Origin: Thiovibrio frasassiensis
GTDB taxonomy: Bacteria; Desulfobacterota; Desulfobulbia; Desulfobulbales; Desulfurivibrionaceae
NCBI RefSeq assembly: GCF_029607905.1
Contig: NZ_JAPHEH010000001.1
Coordinates: forward strand, 2,323,530 to 2,387,529
Direction of reading: 5' to 3'
DNA length: 64,000 bases
The number at the start of each line of letters is the position of its first letter. The first letter of the stretch is position 1. Below are positions 58,487 through 64,000 of this stretch, one piece after another. The notes below the pieces were generated by a model. The model worked only from the letters and a program-made list of their open reading frames with translations, was not told the DNA's origin and did no database searches. The position numbers and the translations under genes were made by a program.

Positions 58487-59164
58487 ATGCTGATCGAACT
58501 TTCCGGGGTGAGCAAGATTTACAACCAGGGCAGAGCCAACGAGGTGCGGGCGCTGAGCGACATCGATCTCAAGGTGGAGCAGGGGAGCATGGTCTGCCTC
58601 AAGGGGCCGAGCGGCTCGGGCAAGTCCACCTTGTTGGCCATCATCGGCTGCATCTTTCCGCCCACCAGCGGCCGGGCCGTTATTGGTGCGCGGCAGCTGG
58701 CCCGGCTGCCGGACCGGTTCCTCACCCTGCACCGACGGGAGACCATCGGCTTTATCTTCCAGCGTTTTAATATTCTCCCGGAGCTGACGGTGCTCGATAA
58801 TATCGCCCTGCCTCTGCTGCCGCTGGGGGTGTCGCCCAAGGAACGCAAGCTCCGGGCCCAGGAGCTGCTGGAACGCTTTTCCATCAGCCACCGGGCCAAC
58901 TTTCCGGCCGGGCAGATCTCCGGCGGCGAACTGCAGCGGGTGGCCATTGCCAGGGCGTTGATCAACAACCAGCCCATCATCCTGGCCGACGAGCCCACGG
59001 CCCATCTCGATACGGTCCTGAGCCGGGAATTCATGGAGATCATGCAGCAGTTGAAAGATACGGGCAAGACCATCGTCATCGCCTCCCACGACCCCCTGGT
59101 TTTCGAACATCCGGCCATCGACCGGACCGTCACCATCCAGGACGGCAGAATCCATGTTTCTTAA
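58487..59164 (+). CDS. LolD/MacB-type ABC transporter ATPase (module 2)
   Basis: 225 aa. Walker A GPSGSGKSTLLAIIG, signature ISGGELQRVAIARAL, Walker B IILADEPTAHLDTVLS, switch IVIASHDPLVFEH. Partner of the permease just upstream. It overlaps the next gene by 11 bp, so all genes from 55229 to 60161 look like one coupled operon. Confidence 0.92.
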   Translation: MLIELSGVSKIYNQGRANEVRALSDIDLKVEQGSMVCLKGPSGSGKSTLLAIIGCIFPPTSGRAVIGARQLARLPDRFLTLHRRETIGFIFQRFNILPELTVLDNIALPLLPLGVSPKERKLRAQELLERFSISHRANFPAGQISGGELQRVAIARALINNQPIILADEPTAHLDTVLSREFMEIMQQLKDTGKTIVIASHDPLVFEHPAIDRTVTIQDGRIHVS

Positions 59165-60161
59165 TCCCTGGAGCCTGGCCCTCACCCTCTGCAGCCTGGT
59201 GGTGCTGGGGCTCGGCGCAGTGGCCGGCAAAACCGCGGTGCGGGTCCTCCGTTTCTGGGAGCCAGGCAGCGACAGCAACCAACAGATCCGGCTGGAAAAC
59301 GAGATCTGGCTCTCTTCCACCCTGGTGGCCTACGGGTTGGGGTTACAGATCATTACCCTGATCCTTTTCGTCCTTGCCGCCGACCAGTTCTGTCAGGTCA
59401 TCGTCGGGGCCATGTGCGCCACCGGCGCCCTGCTGGCAAACCCCTACGGCATGCCCGCCCTGCTGGTCAAACTGTTCGGGGTTTTCTTCTACGGCCTTTG
59501 GATCCTCCTCCACCAGTTGGACATCCGCTCGGAGCAGTACCCGTTGGTGCGGATCAAGTATCTGACCCTGCTCCTGCTTCTCCCCATGCTGATCCTCGAT
59601 GTCGCCCTGCAAACCCTCTATATTGCCGGGATCAAGCCGGACATCATCACCTCCTGCTGCGCCGTGGTATTTAGCGAAAGCACCGGGGGCGGGACCAATC
59701 TGCTGAGCGGCTATTCGCCACAGGGTTTGCTCGTTGCCTTTATCGTTTCCATTATCGGCCTTGTAATCCTGGGAAGGGGATTGTTGGAGCGCTGGCAACC
59801 TTGGCTGGCTGGGCTTTATGCCGCGGGCTGGCTCTGGTTTTTCGGCCTATCCCTGGTGGTAATCACCACGGTGATCTCATCCTACGTCTATGCCATGCCC
59901 TACCATAAATGCCCGTTCTGCATCCTCAAACCGGAGTACCATTATTTTGGGTTTGCCCTCTATGGCACCTTGATTCCGGCGACCTTTTTCGGGGCCAGTG
60001 CCGCGTTTGCCGGATTGGTAAGGGGGAAGGGAGGATTGGCTGGGGTGGTGGAGCGCTACCAACAGCTGGCGATGAAGCTTTCCCTGTTCTTGTTGCTCCT
60101 TTTTTCAGGGTTGTCGTTCTATCATTATCTCAAATATCTGATCGGCGGCGGGGAAGGGTAG
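59154..60161 (+). CDS. Polytopic membrane protein of the NosL/ABC cluster, unknown function
   Basis: 335 aa with about eight hydrophobic helices. A conserved-looking CPFC pair (MPYHKCPFCILKPEYHYFG) sits near a membrane face, and a Cys pair (TSCCAVV) sits in another loop; both could carry electrons or bind a metal. Start ATG 59154 overlaps the ATPase by 11 bp. I do not recognise the family. As the last gene of the cluster it may be a quinol- or thiol-redox partner of the TlpA or propeller protein (inference). Confidence 0.75.
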   Translation: MFLNPWSLALTLCSLVVLGLGAVAGKTAVRVLRFWEPGSDSNQQIRLENEIWLSSTLVAYGLGLQIITLILFVLAADQFCQVIVGAMCATGALLANPYGMPALLVKLFGVFFYGLWILLHQLDIRSEQYPLVRIKYLTLLLLLPMLILDVALQTLYIAGIKPDIITSCCAVVFSESTGGGTNLLSGYSPQGLLVAFIVSIIGLVILGRGLLERWQPWLAGLYAAGWLWFFGLSLVVITTVISSYVYAMPYHKCPFCILKPEYHYFGFALYGTLIPATFFGASAAFAGLVRGKGGLAGVVERYQQLAMKLSLFLLLLFSGLSFYHYLKYLIGGGEG

Positions 60162-60240
60162 CGAGGTCTGTTGGCGAAGGAATTTGCACCGGTTCGCGGC
60201 GGGGTCGGAGAGGGAGGGAATGGATTATAATGTTTGCAGC

Positions 60241-61224
60241 TTACGATACCGTTTCGCCACCGAGAATACGGATAAAGGCGACCAATTGTTCTTGGTCGAA
60301 ATGCCCATCCATCTGTTCCAGCATCACCTTGAGGGCATCAAATGGTTTTCTCGCCCCGGCGTAGGGGCGGTTGGTGGTCAAGGCGTCGTAGACATCCGCG
60401 ATGCTGGCGATCTTCGCCTCTGTTGGAATATTCTGCATGTTCCGACCATCTGGATAACCTGAGCCGTCAAAGCGCTCATGGTGGTAGAGGATGATGTCCA
60501 GCGAGCTTTTGGCAAGATATTCTTTCATCAGAATGTAACCAAGTTCGGGGTGCTGGCGCACGACCTTGGTTTCTTCCTTGTTCAACGGTCCAGGTTTCTT
60601 GAGAATGTTTTTCGAGATCTGGCTTTTGCCGATGTCGTGGAGCAGGCAGCCGATGGCAAAATCCTGCAGTTCTTGATCAGCGTTGCCAAAACCCAACATC
60701 TGCCAGAAGTTGATCCCGAACACGCAGACATTGACGCTGTGGGTGAAGGTGTAAAAATCGTGGGTGCAAAGCTTGGCCAACATCGAGGCGGAGGAGGCGT
60801 TGTCCATGATCAACTTGATCAGCCCCTCGGCAATATTCTGAACTCGGGCAACATTTTTGCCGCTTCTCGGATTGTTGAATACATCGGTGACGGCATTTTT
60901 GGCACAGGAGTATAGGACAATCGCCTTTTTTTCCACCGGGGTTTCGGTATTGTCCAAGACGCTTTGCAGGGTTTTTTCGAGAAAGAGATTGAACGGCCCC
61001 TCATCCTGCTTCTTGATATAGAGCTGGCCGAACTGAAGGTTGGCGATGGCCAGTTTCAGGTTAACAATCTCGGAATCCTTGCTGGCGAGAAGGACAGGTT
61101 TCTCTTGAGAAAAGGAGCTGCTACTGCCGTAGATATCAAAATTGAGGTATTGGTCGTCTTTGAGCAGAAAATCCTTGGTGATGACGACATACTCATCATC
61201 GGTGATGACAGTGGACATTTTCAT
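60241..61224 (-). CDS. HD-GYP domain protein (c-di-GMP phosphodiesterase type)
   Basis: 327 aa from ATG 61224; the frame is open to 61323, but that part is not domain-like. The N-terminal ~130 residues have no recognised fold, though the DDQYLNFDIYG and SQEKPVLLASKDSEI stretches recall the DUF3391-type adaptor of HD-GYP proteins. The catalytic part has HSVNVCVFG, CLLHDIGKSQIS, HPELGYILMKEYLA and HHERFDGSGYPDGRN, so both the HD and GYP motifs are intact. It should hydrolyse c-di-GMP. The GGDEF protein at 30813 makes the same molecule. Confidence 0.92.
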   Translation of the reverse strand: MKMSTVITDDEYVVITKDFLLKDDQYLNFDIYGSSSSFSQEKPVLLASKDSEIVNLKLAIANLQFGQLYIKKQDEGPFNLFLEKTLQSVLDNTETPVEKKAIVLYSCAKNAVTDVFNNPRSGKNVARVQNIAEGLIKLIMDNASSASMLAKLCTHDFYTFTHSVNVCVFGINFWQMLGFGNADQELQDFAIGCLLHDIGKSQISKNILKKPGPLNKEETKVVRQHPELGYILMKEYLAKSSLDIILYHHERFDGSGYPDGRNMQNIPTEAKIASIADVYDALTTNRPYAGARKPFDALKVMLEQMDGHFDQEQLVAFIRILGGETVS

Positions 61225-61525
61225 AAGTGCGGGGGCCAGTGGTCTTGTCCTTGAATATCCCGGGGATAATGCTTCTCGGGAAATTTCCTGTTCAAAAGCG
61301 GGCTTTGTTACACAAAAAAACATCGCCCATTACCGCTTCAATCATATATGAATATGTTATTCCCTCTTCAGAAACAATACGGAAAAAATACCTGGTTGAA
61401 AAGTGAGCAAATACCATGCTGCTCAGCAAGGGATCTTTTCGGTTCGCTCACTTCTTTCATTTAATCCGGACATGGCCCGATTATTTACCAAGGAAACCCA
61501 ACAACACGGTATTATGATCGTAAGC

Positions 61526-62986
61526 ATGGAGACCTCTTTTCAATTCATTCAAGATTTCTGGCCCCATTTTTTGACGACCGTTACCGTTCTGGCAATGGTC
61601 GCGACCGCCGTGCATGTCATCATGCATAAGCACGATACCCGGGCGGCCATCGGCTGGCTGGGATTGACCTGGTTTTCTCCGGTTTTTGGAGTCTGCCTCT
61701 ACTGGCTCTTCGGAATCAACAGAATCCAGCGCCGAGCTAAAATAAAGTTTGCCGACCGGGTATCCGTTGCTTTGCCTCGGCTGGATGTCTTGGTTTCCGC
61801 GAATCAGATTGGCGCAATCTTTGGGAAGCATGATTCAGGAATGACCGCCCTTCACAGCCTGACGGATCAGGTAACCACCCGGCCGCTGCTTGACGGCAAT
61901 CGGATTGAGGCTTTGCAAAACGGCGATCAGGCCTATCCGGCCATGCTTTCGGCCATTGCGGAAGCACGGATTTCCATTACCCTGGCCACCTATATTTTTG
62001 ACGACGATTCCTGGGGCAAGAAATTCAGGGATGCGCTGCGAACTGCCGTGCGGCGCGGAGTCGAGGTCCGGGTACTCATCGATGCGGTGGGAGCCCGTTA
62101 CTCGTTTCCTTCCATCATTGGCGAGCTGGAGCGTGACGGGATCCGGGTTGCCACATTCATGAAAACCATTCTCCCCTGGCGGTTTCGCTATCTCAATTTA
62201 CGCAGTCACCGGAAAATTATGGTCACGGATGGCAGAACCGGTTTCAGCGGGGGGATGAATATCCGGGAGGGCTGCGTTCTGGGGGATAACCCGGCCTATC
62301 CGCTGCAGGACCTCCATTTTAAGATCGAGGGCCCGGTGGTTGCCGAACTGCAGCAAGTCTTTGCCGAAGATTGGGCTTTCAGTACCGAGGAAAAGCTGGC
62401 AGGGCCCGCCTGGTTTCCGGTTCAGGAACTCCGGGGGGGGGTGCTCGCCCGGGGAATATCCGACGGGCCGGATGAAGACCTTAACAAGCTCCGTTTCGTG
62501 ATGATGGGGGCGATTGCAGTCGCCCGTCGTTCCATACGGATTGCGACCCCATATTTCCTGCCGGACAACGAACTGGTGGCGGCCCTGCAGATTGCAGCGC
62601 TGCGCGGAATAAAGATCCAGATCCTGCTCCCCGGCACCAGCAACCTCCGCATGGTCAAATGGGCCTCCGATGCTTTGCTGGAAGAGTTGCTCCGCTCCGG
62701 CTGCCAGATCCATTACAGTGCCGCTCCGTTTGATCACTCAAAAATGATGGTGGTCGACGGCGAATGGGTGCTCCTTGGTTCTGCGAACTGGGATGCCCGC
62801 AGCCTGAGGCTTAATTTTGAATTCAATATGGAATGCTACGACCTCGATCTTGCCCGGATCATGGAAGAGATTCTCGCTGAAAAGGAGCGGCAGGCAACGG
62901 AACTGACCCTCCCGGATCTGGATTCGAAAAAAATCGCAGCCCGCATGAGGAACCGGTTTTTCCGCTTGTTTTCGCCGTATCTTTAA
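61526..62986 (+). CDS. cls: Cardiolipin synthase (phospholipase D family)
   Basis: 486 aa from ATG 61526, the usual ClsA length; the frame is open from a GTG at 61403. Two membrane helices (~12-32 and 40-58), a short linker, then two HKD motifs: SHRKIMVTDGRTGFSGGMN and FDHSKMMVVDGEWVLLGSAN. It condenses two phosphatidylglycerols to cardiolipin. No Shine-Dalgarno is clear at any of the candidate starts. Divergent from the HD-GYP gene. Confidence 0.92.
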   Translation: METSFQFIQDFWPHFLTTVTVLAMVATAVHVIMHKHDTRAAIGWLGLTWFSPVFGVCLYWLFGINRIQRRAKIKFADRVSVALPRLDVLVSANQIGAIFGKHDSGMTALHSLTDQVTTRPLLDGNRIEALQNGDQAYPAMLSAIAEARISITLATYIFDDDSWGKKFRDALRTAVRRGVEVRVLIDAVGARYSFPSIIGELERDGIRVATFMKTILPWRFRYLNLRSHRKIMVTDGRTGFSGGMNIREGCVLGDNPAYPLQDLHFKIEGPVVAELQQVFAEDWAFSTEEKLAGPAWFPVQELRGGVLARGISDGPDEDLNKLRFVMMGAIAVARRSIRIATPYFLPDNELVAALQIAALRGIKIQILLPGTSNLRMVKWASDALLEELLRSGCQIHYSAAPFDHSKMMVVDGEWVLLGSANWDARSLRLNFEFNMECYDLDLARIMEEILAEKERQATELTLPDLDSKKIAARMRNRFFRLFSPYL

Positions 62987-62988
62987 GG

Positions 62989-63008
62989 GGAAGCGGATAT
63001 CCGCTTCC
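62989..63008. terminator. Bidirectional terminator candidate, cls / cytochrome c
   Basis: A perfect 20-base palindrome, GGAAGCGGAT followed by ATCCGCTTCC, between converging genes, 2 bases after the cls stop. A short T run follows on the plus strand. Confidence 0.5.
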
Positions 63009-63031
63009 GCCCATTTTCCCCAGGCACCCGC

Positions 63032-63376
63032 TTATTTTTTATGACACTCCTTGCAATTGGTCGGCCCTGTTTTCCGGCCTTTGTCGGCTAACTCCTTGTG
63101 GCATTTTTTACACATGTTCATGACATCTTTTCTCTGTAATTTGCCTGCACCCTTCATTTTGTCGACAACCTGAGATTCCTTGGGGAAAAATGCGTGGCAG
63201 GGCTGGCAATCGGGAAACATCCCCTGGTGACGGCCATGGTTAAAGGTGACCGAGCCCAGGCTGCCGCCGTTGAGGACAATCGACGAAGCCCCTTTCGCCT
63301 CAGCACCCATGCTGCTGCCTGCCGACAAGAGAATACCGCCGATAAGCATTGCCCCGAACAATGTTCCTGATTTCAT
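63032..63376 (-). CDS. Three-heme class III-type cytochrome c (c7-like)
   Basis: 114 aa from ATG 63376, with GGAG 7 bases upstream; the frame is open to 63421. Signal peptide ends near SMGA. Three heme-binding motifs: CQPCH, CKKCH and CKECH, plus FNHGRHQGMF with likely distal His ligands. Small periplasmic electron carriers of this kind shuttle electrons in sulfate and metal reducers. The hydrophobic leader (8-24) supports export. 41 bases after the next gene on the same strand. Confidence 0.9.
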   Translation of the reverse strand: MKSGTLFGAMLIGGILLSAGSSMGAEAKGASSIVLNGGSLGSVTFNHGRHQGMFPDCQPCHAFFPKESQVVDKMKGAGKLQRKDVMNMCKKCHKELADKGRKTGPTNCKECHKK

Positions 63377-63417
63377 TTTTTTGCTCCAATAATGATTGGC
63401 TAGGGGGAAGAACTGAA

Positions 63418-63846
63418 TCACAAATAACTACTCAAGGCACGAACCAGTTTTTGATTAAAATTATCTTGCAGAGATAAACAGAGGCTGGCCCCTTCATGCA
63501 GATAGTCGTCAAGGCCTTCCATGTAACTGCTGTTGTCTAAGGGACTTGGACAACCCAAGCTGTTATAGGTGATAATAATCGGAGTTGTTTGATTTACGGA
63601 ATCTTGCCTGATGAATTTGATGCCATTCAAAATAACGTTTTGTTTTTTGGCCATGGTTTGTAGCGTGTCTTTGGCGGAAAAGCTTTCGTTAATTATGATC
63701 AAAACATATTTTGTGGACCTTAAAATGTTGAGCCCCTTCACAAGGTAGGGGATAATTTCGCACTCCTGCTGGAATTTTTTTTCTATCGCGCGCTTGATCA
63801 ATGCATTCTCAGGAATTTCTTCTAGAATAACGACTTTGTCAGCCAT
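63418..63846 (-). CDS. Degenerate receiver-like protein, unknown function
   Basis: 142 aa. The beginning (KVVILEEIPENALIKRAIEKKF) and the strand TKYVLIIINESF mirror the beta1-alpha1 and beta3 of response-regulator receivers, but the acidic pair is Glu-Glu and the phospho-acceptor Asp is Asn/Glu. The C-terminal EGLDDYLHEGASLCLSLQDNF has the helix of a receiver-like end. Probably a non-phosphorylated pseudo-receiver. CGGAGAT lies before the ATG. Upstream of the cytochrome gene, possibly co-transcribed. The 154 bases to the window end show no gene. Confidence 0.6.
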   Translation of the reverse strand: MADKVVILEEIPENALIKRAIEKKFQQECEIIPYLVKGLNILRSTKYVLIIINESFSAKDTLQTMAKKQNVILNGIKFIRQDSVNQTTPIIITYNSLGCPSPLDNSSYMEGLDDYLHEGASLCLSLQDNFNQKLVRALSSYL

Positions 63847-64000
63847 AATATCTCCGAACTCCAGCTGTCCGCCTTATATTTCCCGGCCAGACCACGAGGT
63901 ATTCTTGTAATAGCTTTTCGACCGTGTAATCTTGCCGCCTCCTTGCAATAGCCGGAGGAATCCTCCAAGAAAAAAATTCATACTTGGTTCTGGCCATAAC

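Noticed and set aside
1-64000. CRISPR arrays, tRNA/rRNA genes, transposases, phage genes
   Set aside because: Read for regular repeats, tRNA-like cloverleaf ends and transposase or integrase motifs; none was found. Short RNA genes without strong motifs could be missed by eye.

Overview
The window looks like a chromosomal segment of a GC-rich (roughly 55-58% by eye), anaerobic, metal- and cytochrome-rich Gram-negative bacterium. The best guess is Desulfobacterota, near Desulfobulbales. This is inferred from the oxygen-independent cobalamin (cbi) operon with a signal-peptide-bearing CbiK, an FmdE protein, a three-heme class III-type cytochrome, a NosL/ABC cluster with a CxxCH beta-propeller, and abundant two-component and c-di-GMP proteins. 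I saw no rRNA, tRNA, CRISPR array or insertion sequence. Nearly all genes are ordinary chromosomal genes in short operons with frequent ATGA stop/start overlaps.

Layout. 1-12.6 kb (+): an unusual phosphotransfer locus. It holds a histidine-kinase tail, two PEP-synthase-like proteins, two proteins that join a GspE/MshE-type N-terminal domain to repeated DUF202 membrane domains, a membrane histidine kinase, a stand-alone receiver and a third PEP-synthase-like paralogue. A PPP-type phosphatase converges on it. 12.6-15.2 kb (-): phosphatase, small membrane protein, pirin, methyltransferase. 15.4-20.6 kb (+): a 702-aa unknown protein with a CCHC zinc knuckle, a DUF255 thioredoxin-fold lipoprotein broken by a one-base shift at a C8 run, and cheX. 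20.6-24 kb (-): pepF, yciH, GIY-YIG and epimerase operon. 24.3-28.2 kb (+): parE and parC. 28.7-33.6 kb: Bax-like lytic protein, small Cys protein, V4R sensor, GGDEF protein, methyltransferase, M20 hydrolase. 33.7-37.4 kb (+): TPR-methyltransferase, DksA-like, BCAM0308-like, HPF with a cold-shock tail, and ArfB; several of these act on ribosomes or RNA polymerase under stress. 37.4-39.1 kb (-): molybdopterin-binding protein and FmdE.

39.2-52.4 kb (+) is a B12 regulon. One cobalamin riboswitch, with a terminator whose 3' arm carries the ribosome-binding site, precedes a nucleoside-recognition (Gate) membrane protein. A second riboswitch precedes periplasmic cbiK, a BtuCDF-like importer, cbiA, cbiC, cbiD, cbiET, cbiL, cbiF, cbiG and cbiH. 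cbiD carries an in-frame palindromic (REP-like) insertion of about 105 bp. 52.4-60.2 kb is a divergent cluster around a periplasmic beta-propeller with one CxxCH: two ABC exporter-type modules, a TlpA thioredoxin, NosL, a small anchored protein and a polytopic protein. 60.2-63.9 kb: HD-GYP protein, cardiolipin synthase, three-heme cytochrome and a degenerate receiver-like protein.

The strongest candidate for an undescribed system is the 0.3-12.6 kb locus. Three phospho-histidine swivel enzymes keep ATP-grasp and His residues but have a shared, different C-terminal domain in place of the PEP/pyruvate barrel. They are encoded with five DUF202 membrane domains and a two-component pair. The propeller/NosL/TlpA/ABC cluster is the second candidate. 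All functional statements rest on motif reading only; no database search was possible.
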